Position numbers and translations under genes: made by a program. The notes beneath the pieces were generated by a model. That model did not search any database. It worked only from the letters and a program-made list of their open reading frames with translations, and was not told where the DNA came from. A stretch of 64,000 nucleotides of DNA from Branchiostoma floridae. Its lineage: Eukaryota; Chordata; Leptocardii; Amphioxiformes; Branchiostomatidae. The stretch covers positions 30,871 to 94,870 of the forward strand of contig NW_023365793.1 of assembly GCF_000003815.2 (NCBI RefSeq), read 5' to 3'. Each line of letters begins with the position of its first letter. Positions within the stretch are counted from its first letter, which is position 1. This document shows, piece after piece, positions 36,001-48,000 of this stretch.

Positions 36001-39000
36001 AAGTTCTATCGCCATTTTTTTTTCATTTAGCTCTTAGATCAAGTGGGATAGACCGCACAGAAGTAAAATGTTACAGGACAAAAGTGGTATACTATGTCTA
36101 GTCTACTATGTCTACACTCTACGCTACGATCTTTCTTTCACTGGCGTTAGAATTTACGTGTTTTTATTTCACTTTGGCATTGACAAATTGCTATAATAAC
36201 AGAAAAAACTATGCTACATTTCATCCCACAACGTTATGAACAAAGGCAAATATGCGGACTTTTTGTGTGTGATTATGTTGTTTAAACCAAGGAGCTTTAG
36301 TGATGAAAGCACACCCGACATAATATTCCCATAGAGCGTAGTTTGAAGAACGCATCAAGAAATCGTTTAAACAACTGTCAAATGTCTTCTTAATTTCTAC
36401 ACACAAAATTGTCAACCCGATATTTCCATGTTTTGTAGGGTTTAATCCCCGTAATAAAGCTTCTATATAACAGTTACAAATACAAAACACACGTGGAGGA
36501 TATAAACACTCGCACTAATTTTTCTCAGGTCACCCGTAAAAAAACTATGGAAAATGAATTAAAAAAATATCACCGAAACGTACATACTCTGCTGTGTGTC
36601 ACCTAAGACGGGCGAAATGCACTGTCAAAGATGGCATACTTATGTCTACAATGCAGCCTATGTAGTAGATTGCCCAACGTAACTGCAGCCTCGTTCTTGT
36701 GCCTGGGAAATACAACATGGCCGCCATAACTGGAATTACCTCTATTGTGTCAAGGTGACAGGACGCAGTGTCCTGCAGGGAGCAGCTCTACCAACGGCGA
36801 CGGATACAGCCCTTGTGCAAGTAAGTTTTTACCCTTTACGGGGAACTATAGCTACCTCTAGCCCGCCATTATGAACATACGGCACAAGACAGGGTTGTAG
36901 GATATAGACTGGTGACTAAAACCATTGAACTGAAATATATTTGAATTTTAATACTTAAGTCATTTGCTGTAGTCTAGTCAGACTCATACACACCACAAAA
37001 CGTAAAGATGTTTATCAAACACGTAAATTAAACACATAAAGTAAACATAACGCCCTGTTTTAAAGTTTTTATAAGTCTCTATCTTGCAGCTTTACATTAT
37101 GTGGTTCTACACACAAAAAGTAGTATTATCTGCAAGTAAAGTCAAATATCTCTTGCACAAAATGACACGTGTGTTACACAAATTGACCCAGTGCTTCATT
37201 AGGTTCCCTTGCATCTTCCCTTCCCTGGAGGCTCTGTTAAGAGCAGTCACATTGATGGTGTCCTGCAAATTGTGACCATCTCTGCATGCCCCTGGTACAA
37301 ATTTGTCGGTCCTGGCCTGGACCTGCCATTTTGAGATGATCTGTTTAGTCTGGATTCAGATGCACGTCGTATTTATTCCAAATCTGGAGTGTGCTTCGAT
37401 CACGCTATCAGTACGCGCGTACGCGTAGTATGCGCAACACGATCGCAGAACGAACGGTACTAAATCGTGATCTATGTGGGCATTCGTTATACAGCCGTTC
37501 ATGGTGCGTTGCGTCTGCCCTGTAAGTAGGCTATGCAGCAATACAGCGATATCCGCGTATTACTGCGTATAAAGCGCAAACATATAGCGTCTTCATACCG
37601 CACTCGACTAATGTTGAACCACTGTATTGGGTATTCATAACGTTTTGGCCACCAAAACTATCGGGCGTACTGGGCGTATATTTTCGTTTGACTGCGTACT
37701 TGAAACTTTCTGAAAACGATCCAGATGCGTTTGAGGAGTGCCTTGTGCGTGCGGCCGCGTATCGAAGAAATTAGCCAAAATGTCAAAACGTAACTTATGC
37801 GGCTTGAAATTATACACAGATTTCAGACCCCACCACCAAAGCTGTATGAAGACGCTATATGTTTGCATAAAAAGTAAAATCAAACATAACCTTAACAGTG
37901 CATATACTTTTTTAAGGTAAATGATGGCCCACTTTACTGTAAAAGTACAGTTTCACTGCTTTGAAAATAAATTTAAAAAAACTCTTCACTGTTTACTTAT
38001 CAATGTTCAACTTGCACTGCCTGTAAACGAAAGTATACGCAGTACAAAGTGTTCCCCTTTATACGCAGGTGTGACCCCACCTTTAAACACATTAAACACA
38101 CGCGCCCCAACGCAAGCGTATAAGCGGTTTCGCATACGGTCACCGCCCACACACGTGTGTAGACAAACAACCATATAAACAGATATAGATATCTACCGCA
38201 GTCAAACATACACACATAATAAGCACACATAAATACATAAAACGCTCACACATATATACTTGCACACACAAACAAATACACACACATGGGCGCTTGGGCG
38301 CGCATACGTGGATGCATTATGTTAAATGAGACTTTTGATGGTATGAAAAGATTTAAGGCTATAATTGTTGAATAATTCGTTCTTGCGATCTCGTTACCCC
38401 AAGTTACCTGGAATCACGTTACAAGTATCACCGCAATATATTAGCTTTTACACCCGTTGGAATTACTAATTAATCTCCAAGCAGAGGTTGAGTCGCGAAT
38501 ACTGTAAATACAGAAATGTTCGCGGTGGACTAATGGTTTTTGTGGTAACCACTTCACCTCGAAATTAAAGCCACGGCGAGTATTTTTTTTTATTATGGCA
38601 TTAGACTGCAGTATATGGTGTTACCGCAAAATTAAAACCACAGCGAAAAGTCCTTTCCCCGCTACCGCGAAATTAAATCCCCGCGAAATTTTAATGCATT
38701 AACAGTATAAAGTACTATTTTATACTAATTTACAGGCGCGCTCCTAGATTCTCTTGCCAGTCGTTTTGGTAAGAGAAGCGCGCCTGTAAATTTCCCGAAT
38801 ACTACATGTACTATATCTCCGCGACTCAACTTCTGCTTGGAGAGTAGGTACTGATCACCAGACATTAAACAAGAAAGCTTTTTAAAAAAGCTGGCCGGTG
38901 CGTGATTTTGGGAGAGAAGCTGAGTTAATAGCGTGAGTGTGGTGATGACAAAACCGACACATTTCTGGATGCACGCGCTGATACTTTTCCGACATGTTTC

Positions 39001-42000
39001 TTATGTAAACCCGACCTCCCCGTGCAATGTGCATGATTTACATTACTAAGTTCGGTGATTCGAAATAGTACAAGAAACACTACACAGTCTATAATTTCAC
39101 AAGAAAAAAGGTTTAATCTGTAGGTCTTGACGTTCCTTTGAGAGGGAGGGGGGGGGGGGGTTACGTACGAAATTATACATTTGTCCCCACACAAATCGGG
39201 CTACCCATATGTTGACATACTTGCCGCTCTCCCACCCGAATTCTTCAACATCAAGCCGCAAACTCTACGTAGAACGATACAAAGGGCTTATCAGATCATT
39301 ACTAAAAATGTATATTCTAATATATAACGGTTAGCAATGAACGAATCGATTTTTCGTGTGACTTTCCCTTTGAACAGGCGATTTGCTGCGGTTCAACAAA
39401 TAGCAGCTAGCAGTGACGTTAACTTTAAGGCTAATTAACATAATCTATGTTATATAACGGAAATCACTTCGTACTCTAGTTTGTGAAAAGCTGACAAAAA
39501 ATTTCAACCTGATACGATAAGCTTGATTTTGTACTGCTCTACTCCGATAAATATGACCATATAAGTATATTTGAGTTATAGCTAGATTTTAACAACTACG
39601 ATGCCACAACTGCTATAACATGCCATGAAGGTAGGTTTAAAATGCTTGCGGCAGTATTAGGATAAGACAAGAATAGCTTTATCCATGCATCCATGCATGC
39701 ATGCATGCATCCATGCATGCATGCATGCATGGATCCAAAAACCCGCTTCTCCTGTCACAGAGCTGGTGCTCACGCCCAGGAAAAAGTTTCTATTGAGAGT
39801 TACCTGAACCATAAGTATGCCTTACAAGTGCATGTGGAGTTAAAAAATACTGTGACACTTTACTGTGTGCTCTCAAAGCAGAGGTTGATGGTGATAGGAT
39901 GTTAAAATTATTTTTCTTACAATGCCGTCTGTAGATCTTCAAAATGTATATTGTGTAAATGTTTTCCATTCACCAGAGCCTGTTCTAAGAGTGCTGAAAT
40001 TTTTCCAAAGAGTGCTAGAAAGAGGCGCATAGCATGTGTATGCATTCAAGACCAGCTCTACCGGCCAAGTTAGCTTTTTTTAACAGACTGTCTCCATAAC
40101 GGGCTAAGATTTTGTTGATTGTGACGTAAACCGTGTTTTGCACTTTAAGCGCGTGGACCTCGCACCTGGAGTTCACACCTGCGTATATTTTCAAGCCGCA
40201 TGAGTTCCGTTTTGACATTTTTCGACATTTTGACTAATTTCTTCAATACGCGGCCGCACGCACAAATCGCACCTAAAACGCATCTGAATCGTTTTTAGAA
40301 AGTTTCACTTACGCAGGCAAACGAAAATACACGCCCAGATAAGATAGTTTTGGACATGCACAAAACTATCATTCGTACGAAGTTTGGTGCCCAAAACGTT
40401 ATGGATGCGCAATACAGTGGTCCCACGTCGGTCGATTGCGCTATGAAGACGCTACATGTTTGCGCTTTATACGCAATAATACGCGGATATCGCGGTATTG
40501 CGAGTACATAGCATTCTTACAGCGCAGCCACAACGCACCTTGAGCGACCGTATAACGAATGCACACATAGATCACGATTTAGTACCGTGCGTTCTGCGAT
40601 CGCTTTGCGCATACTACGCGTACTGATAGCGTGATCGACGCACACTCTAGATTTGGAATAAATACGAAGGTGCATCTGAGAAATAAATACGAAGGTGCAT
40701 CTGAGCCCAGACAAAATAATCATCTCAAGATGTCAGATCCAGGCCAGGACCGACGAATTTGTACCGGGGGCATGGAGAGATGGTCACAACTTGCAGGACA
40801 CCATGAATGTAACTGGTCCCAACAGAGCCTCCAGGGAAGGGAAGATGTAGAGGAACCTGCTCAAGCACAGGGTCAATTTGTGTGACACACGTGCCATTTA
40901 GTGTAACAGATATTTGACTTAATTTGCTGATAATGGCACTTTTTTGTGTAGAACCACATGATGTAAAGGTGCAATATAGAGCCGTATTACAACTTTGAAA
41001 GAGGGCGTAAGATTTCATAATTGTTTAATTTACGTGTTTGATAAAGATCTTGAATACGTTTTGTGGTGTGTATGAGTGTGATTTTTATAGTGTAGTTGAA
41101 ATACTAAGGTGATAGGGGAAATCGTTAAGGACAAAGTGAAAACAAACACAATCTTAACAGTGCACATAATTTCTTAATTAAGGTAAATGATGGCCCACAT
41201 TACTGTAAAAGCACAGTGTCACACTTGAAGTGCGTTTGGAATGCAGTTAGCACGAGGTGCGTCAGGCATGCGGTCGGTAGACGTTGTGTGCGTCCGGATT
41301 TCGTCCAACATACGTACCCCATACGAATCTATTCGCAGTACGGAAAATTCTGTTGCGCATTTCAGTTGCAATCATACGCATCTCATGCGAAATGAAAACG
41401 CTGAAGTCGTAATTCAAACGCCAGATGGGCTCGACCTACAATTTAATTTATTCCAAAAAAATTCCAAATGTTGAGCGTTCGGCCGCGTATTGACAAAATT
41501 TCATGCGGAAATCATGCGCACTTGAAAATATACGCAGGTGTGACCCCACCTTTAGCGTTTGCCGGAGCGTCTCAATAACGGCGTTAGAGATGGTATGTAA
41601 TTTGGATGGGGTGCAACGGACAGCAACAGACAGAAACTTGCTAACAATGGCGGTCCGTCTCAGCGAAGACTGATATGATATGACGATAATGATGATTATG
41701 AAGTTTTTAATAATGTTAATGTGAACCGTGTTTTGCATCTGAAGTGCATGGATCTCAAAGAAAATGTGGCTCGTACCTTTACTGTTGTCTATCGGTCACA
41801 AAGCCGGGGCTACAAACATTGTCTCGAGAGAGACTTGCCCCGTGTGTATATAACATAGTGCGCGGACATGGCAGGTATCAAACGTATAACTGCAAATCAT
41901 ACATATTTCTGTGTAATGTTTTTGTTAACCGGGGCTTGTACAGAGAGGAATAAAAGTTCCAGAATGTAACGTAGGCAATTTGTATGCTTTCAAAGTGCAT

Positions 42001-45000
42001 GAAGCAAGCCCTATGGAGTATGTTTACTTTTACCTAAGACTATGTCGAGTTGATTATATGGATGACATCCTCCGGGAACTCCCAAACTGATGTGAGCGAG
42101 CGAATAAAAACAAGTTTGGCCCCCCAAAAAAGTTGCCTTCAGTGTGAATTCAAAGTGGCCAGGAAGGTTGAACATAGGACTAAACACACATAAATGGTAT
42201 ACCAACAGTTAGGTGTAGGGACCAGTACATCATACGGCTGCAAAACATTTTTTCTTCTTGGACCGATCCGAAAAGACAGACCTGAAAAAAAAAAACACCA
42301 GAGGAACAGGTTTCGCCAATTGCAAAATGGACACACTATGTCGGCAGCCATTTGGGGTCTAACGGGGGGGGGGGGGGGCAAGAAGACAACAAGAGCGAAG
42401 TCAAGTAGAGTTTATAGTCGATTGCACCAAGTTTCTACAGTCAAAAGTACAGAGACAGTTAGCCTTTATTACATGGAGATGGGATTTTAAAATGCAGTGG
42501 GAGTCCAATAATCCACCAAACAGATTCTTTTGTAGCAAAATTGACCAATTACCATTGTTTTGAGTATTGCCAGTTCTCAAGTTTCCAAAGACAATCAGGT
42601 CCAGGTTCATGTCCGGACTTGGAAATGATCCTTTGGACCTGAATTTTCAGTACTGGTACCTCCCCAACCAACAATAGATTTCTTTCTCTTTTTGTCCTTT
42701 CACATCTTATTCTTTGACTTTAGATTCATTTTGGTATTCTATGGCATTAGTTATGTTTTCTGATACTTTTTTTTTTCAATATACGGAATATTTGTGCTCA
42801 TTTTACAGCTGCTTTGCACAATTTATTGTGTGGTCGAAAACTTCTTTTTTTGGAAATGGCCGAAAATTGGTGCGAGCGCGGATGTCATCCATATAATCAA
42901 ATCAACGTGGCCTAAGTATCGCCAAAACGGCTACGTTTTTCTTAAAGGTGACGTGGGCCATGTTTTGCCTTCAAAATGCACAGAGCTTAATGGATGTGGC
43001 GCTTGGTTTCACTGTTGTCTATCGTTTGAAAACCATGTGTTCCATGTGCGTGTAGCCAGCTCGATAGAACTGATAAGTCTGGCTCAGGGTTGTACTAATA
43101 GCTCAATGGAGCAGGCTCAATGTAGCCCACGGAGTTTGTATAGCCAGCGATTTCCCCTTCAGAATGTCCGTCAAATTTGACAGTAGTTTTTCTTTGTAAA
43201 TAATACCAAAATTTGTGTCAACTGACCTATGGATCGCTGTATTTTATATCTTCTCGGATAAAATAAGGTTAAAGGCGAGTTTGCATGATTTGTCTTTAAT
43301 AAAACGATGTTTAATTTTTTCTAACGCCGTAAGTACAGCTGGAAGTTAAGCAGAAATTTACTTCCAGATAATAAGAATAACATCCATTACACATATTCAG
43401 TGTCAACTTGTATCAAGTTTTGGAGATTGTATTGAATATTGATATGTTGACATGGATGTTTCACCTTCATAAACGTACTATGTAAATGACATATCTAAGA
43501 CCATGCTACATACAGTGTCAATATGTATCGTACATTTACGAATGCGACTTTTCTGTGACCAGCTCACTTTCCTGTCTTCGACAATGTCCAATTGGAGGGT
43601 CCAACCATATCGCATGACAGACCAGGGCATTTCCACTTCGAGTGTGACGTCACTTTTGACCCAGATTTTGAAGCAGAAAAAGACGCAGCAAGGTTCAATT
43701 TCCGCTGGATCGTGGACACTGGCCATGTTGGAGGGGAGACAGAAATCGAGCAAGTCACTTATACTGGGCGGAGACTGCGTTCAAAGATACACAGTGATAA
43801 GCTACAGGGGCATATTGGAAAAAGGGTCAGTATTGCTGACACTAGTACTGTTTCACAAAAGCTTTTCATTTTATGCATTTTTTGTCCGTTATACCTTCAG
43901 ACATTTGACATATTTATATTTACAGGGTATTGGCAAGGATAAGTGGTGACCGCAATGTATAAAAGTATGAGTCTTTTTTTTTTGTTAATAAATAGCTGCA
44001 TTGGGTTTAATCCTTGAATGTTAAGCGATGATCTTATTAATCTTTTGTTCTTGTATAGGTTCGGTGCGAGGTGCAGTCTAATTGGAACCATGACACTCTT
44101 CTAAGTCCGGTCATGTCTTCAACGACCTACTATCTCGGCATTCAGGTTTAAGAATATATTTTCTATATATATGACTGTACGTTGCACTATAGTCTGCTGG
44201 TTTAAAAAAATTGCAATAAGCCTTCAGAACATTTTTGCCAAATGAACAGGACAAGATTTTTCAGTTTGTCTTTTAACTCTAAAATGATGAATTAATGTAA
44301 GATTATTGCCGTTCATGGATAACGAATGTGCATTTTGGCTCCTGTATCCTTGGATCTGAACTTAAGTCCTGTTATATATGCCTACAGGGATTATTAGTAG
44401 TTTTGGCATACACCATTTCGGAACATTATATTTTGAGATTTGATTATGGTATGTTAAATTAAAAGAGTGCTGTTTGGGATTGGTTTTTGCCCTGTTATAT
44501 TTTACAAAATATGTATTTTTTTATTCCCGTGGATAATATTGAAATGGTATATTATGCAACTAGGCTCGAGTGGAAGATCCTATTTCTGCATTCGGAGTCT
44601 AATAGAGACTGTTCAATTTAGGGTGGGATTGACTTGGCAATGCTAGTTCTTCTAGGGCGGAATTAATTTTTAAGGGATACATTTTTTACACGGGGAATTT
44701 TGGAGCAGTCCATTTTTGAATGAGGAGATAGATAGATCTGAGTGTTTAGCTTGATGTTTCGACAGAGTGTGTGTGTTTGCATCAGTCAAAACGATAATTC
44801 AATAATGCCTGGATAGATCAATACTTAATATTTGGTTAGATAATTGGATTTAAGGGCACCGAAATGATAAGATTGAATTGGCCCTCGGTTACTTTGTACG
44901 GAACTGCAGTTGAAATTCCGGTTTTCGTATCTCAACAGATATATTTATATTTGTTAGTAGATAGCTATTGCAGTCTTGGAGAAATAAAATACTATTAACC

Positions 45001-48000
45001 CTCAAAAACCCGAGTGGGGTCCATTTGGACCCCAGGCGTACATTTTGAAGCGCCATTTGTACATTTTTGATCTGAAGAAAAAATCCTTCCGTGACTTTGT
45101 AAGTCAATATGTCTTATACCTTCCTAAGTTTTCGCAAAGATTGGTACAATAATGTGGAAATTATAAAGAAAGTTTGTGTTCAGTCCCTGTTGGGTCCAAA
45201 CGGACCCCAGCAAAAATGTGCAGTTTTTAAAACAAACTTTGGAGGCTAACTCCTTGACCACCTACAGTATAATTACCAAACTTTCAGACAATGATAAGAA
45301 TGTAAATCTTAATCATCACCAAAATTTCTGTGACATCAACATGTAATGTGACGACATTATGACGTCATTTGCCTAATCAGGGCGGCCATCTTGGACTTTG
45401 ACCAATGGCGTCATGAAATTAGCATAAAATATATATATTAAGTCATGAAAATTACATTGAATTTCATAGAATTTAATTGTTGTCAGAAAACAGGTGTAGT
45501 TTACCAAGAAAACCTTGTTTGAATTGAAATTGTCAAATTTTGGCAAAAATATGCCTGTTAGAATATGGTTGCCATGGCAACCCCCAAAAATGATAAACTT
45601 ACTTTATTGACCAAAAACTTTTGCAGTATTTTGTGATAAATTACCAAGTTTCGTAGCTTTAGCTCTAGCAGTTCATGAGTTATGCGACATAAATGTTGCT
45701 GATGGCCTCAAAATTCCCCTATCTGGTCAGAATAGGTTTAGTGTAAAACGTGGTCCTTCTTAACTTTTGCATAAATTATGATAATGAGTTGGAATTAGCA
45801 ACACCTCAACATCTCAAAATCTTCCTCTTACATTGACGTAGCAATGTATATACAATGATCACCGATAAGAAATGGTACTGAGATTTTATGAACAAAACAT
45901 TTTGGGGTCCGTTTGGACCCCACTCGGTCATTTTAGTCACAAAAAAAGGTCGGGTGCTTGAGGGTTAAGCCTTCTAGCAGCTTTTGTCATAACTTGACTT
46001 GGCGTAGTTGTAGACTTTAAAACTTCCCTGATAATTTAGAAAGGTTTATGATTTGTTCAAATTTTTTTTTACAGCTGGAGTTAAACGGCCGTGCACTTCG
46101 CACCGACCAGGAAATCCGGCTTGCTGAGAATGATCGAAATCCGACGGCAGTGACTGTTGTTTCAACCATTCCCATCACCTGTAGAGCCGCTGGAAATTGT
46201 ATGCTTCCAATAGAGCTTGTTACAGATGGTATGGTTTTCTGTGCAACTACTCTTTTGAGGCTCTTGTATGAATATTTGCGGATTCTTATCAATATTTTGG
46301 TCGTTTGATGTAAAAAATTTCGTATGATTGTATTGTATACGTCCAACAGCAGTGATAATGCTGCGCTCGATACAAAAATGATACTACAAACAACTAAAAT
46401 GGAAAGCTTTTGGTAAAAAAAACATATGATGAAAAAATTAACAAAGCACATAATATCTCCCCAGATAAGAAATGATATTTAAAAAGAATTATAATTAAAG
46501 GGTAACATTAACAAACCATATATATTATGTTAACATTCACATAATGAACAAACAACTGCCCTGCGAAATTTCACTCAAACACATTCGTTTATATGACGAA
46601 GAGTTCCTCTAAAGGCCCTCTAAAGATTAAAAAGGACCTGCCGGATAGATTCTTGCACCTTCACCTCCTTGACCCTTACGTGGCCCGGTTGGATATCCCG
46701 CGGCTAACTACCCACATGTAAGTTTGGCCGAGCCCCAAGTGCATTATAAGTCGGTAACAAATAGACTCCTTGATCTAACCGCGAAGTGCACCGAGACCGA
46801 GGGGTACCCACGGTGTCGGGCAATCTACAGGGTATTTTTGTGGCCTCGAAGCCCGGTCGGGGCTACGTTCACATTGGGATTTGGTGAAGACAGGGCCAAG
46901 CCGTAGGCTTAGGTCACATTTCAAAACCGGGGCCCGGCTGGGATGTTTTAAGAAACCAAAAAAAATTAACTGTATCCCTAAAAATATGGACATATTATGC
47001 CCATGAATCTTATTTTTAATTTTTTTGTATTTTAATATCTTTTATATTATCATAATTATATTAGCCTGGTTATATATTTATTGATACATTGTCTAGTGGA
47101 CAAAAAAACACCCCCTTCCGCATTGGCATACCCCTTTAAATTCTGACCCGGAATCGTATTGGTGAATAAAGAGAGAGCGAAAGAGGAAGAGAATGATTTT
47201 TTTCTTTCTTTTAACCATTTGTCTTTGAAAAGTTAACTAAGATAATATATGCTTTTTTTCTATAGGAAATGACTTTGTGTTTGGAATCCCAATTCCTGTT
47301 CAAAACCTTTGTGAGATACCAATACAGAAGGAGGACTGGGATCCTGTAGCCAAACGAGCAACGACGGTGTACAATTTGCTGGCAGTGCGGGACATGGTTA
47401 ACGATGGAGATAAGACCTTTCTGCTTAAGTTCAGGGGCTACGACCCCGTATTCATGACGACCCCTAATGTCGGTCTGTGGAGAGGCTACCAGATTCCACC
47501 ATTACGAGTAGGTTCATAATTCTTAAAACTTCTCCAGTAGTGAAAAGTTTATCAATTTTATTTTAAAAGATAAGATTTTTTTATCACTAGTCTTCAAATA
47601 AACAGGGACTATTATATAAAATTCATTTAGAACTAGCGTTGGGCAATCTCAACCCCCCCCCCCCCCCATCAAATAATTAAAGCATTTGTAAATGTTATGC
47701 AAATCACCTAACATTTTAATGATGTATGCATGGTGAAGTTCTTCGTATACATTATGCAAATCAGTTCCTCTTTGGCATATTTGGCATTCGCTTATGTTTT
47801 ATCTATCATAAATTACAAGTCTTACATTAATTGAAGTCCAGGTATTGAAAACAATGGAATTGTACAATTTTCTTATTAATTATGCAAATTAGGTTTATTT
47901 AAATAGCATGTATATCATTAAGAACATTTTCGCCAAAGCTACCAGCATGCTTAAAATGATGTCAATTTATCATAATCCATAATTTCTTTCTGCAGTTGCC

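Larger units (their letters stand above)
35320..36545. repeat. Inverted repeat around the second assembly gap
   Basis: Left 35320-35395 (ATGGACGGGTGACCTGAG, TTTATATCCTCCACGTGTGG) matches the complement of 36462-36545 (CTCAGGTCACCCGT, CCACACGTGGAGGATATAAAC order reversed). Inner parts look more diverged. The 100-N gap lies between the arms, as in the first foldback. Confidence 0.75.
33176..36754. other. Gene C intron 4
   Basis: A 3.6-kb intron. An open frame at 33347-33724 could not be tied to the splice phase and is not called an exon. The second assembly gap and its flanking inverted repeat lie here, as does the small palindromic element at 35797-35886. Confidence 0.5.
36981..41078. repeat. 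4.1-kb foldback element with arms of about 0.85-0.9 kb
   Basis: The left arm 36981-37832 recurs inverted at 40165-41078. Clear anchors are ACTCATACACACCACAAAAC, TTTATCAAACACGTAAATTA, ACACAAATTGACCC and CGGTCCTGGCCTGGA. The 2.3-kb spacer holds another hairpin element. No transposase frame is visible; the open frames near 40631 and 37084 lie in the arms and are not conserved in frame. Confidence 0.82.

Noticed and set aside
37084-41018. Open frames in the arms of the 4-kb foldback as a transposase
   Set aside because: Frames are short, not conserved between arms, and show no transposase motif.
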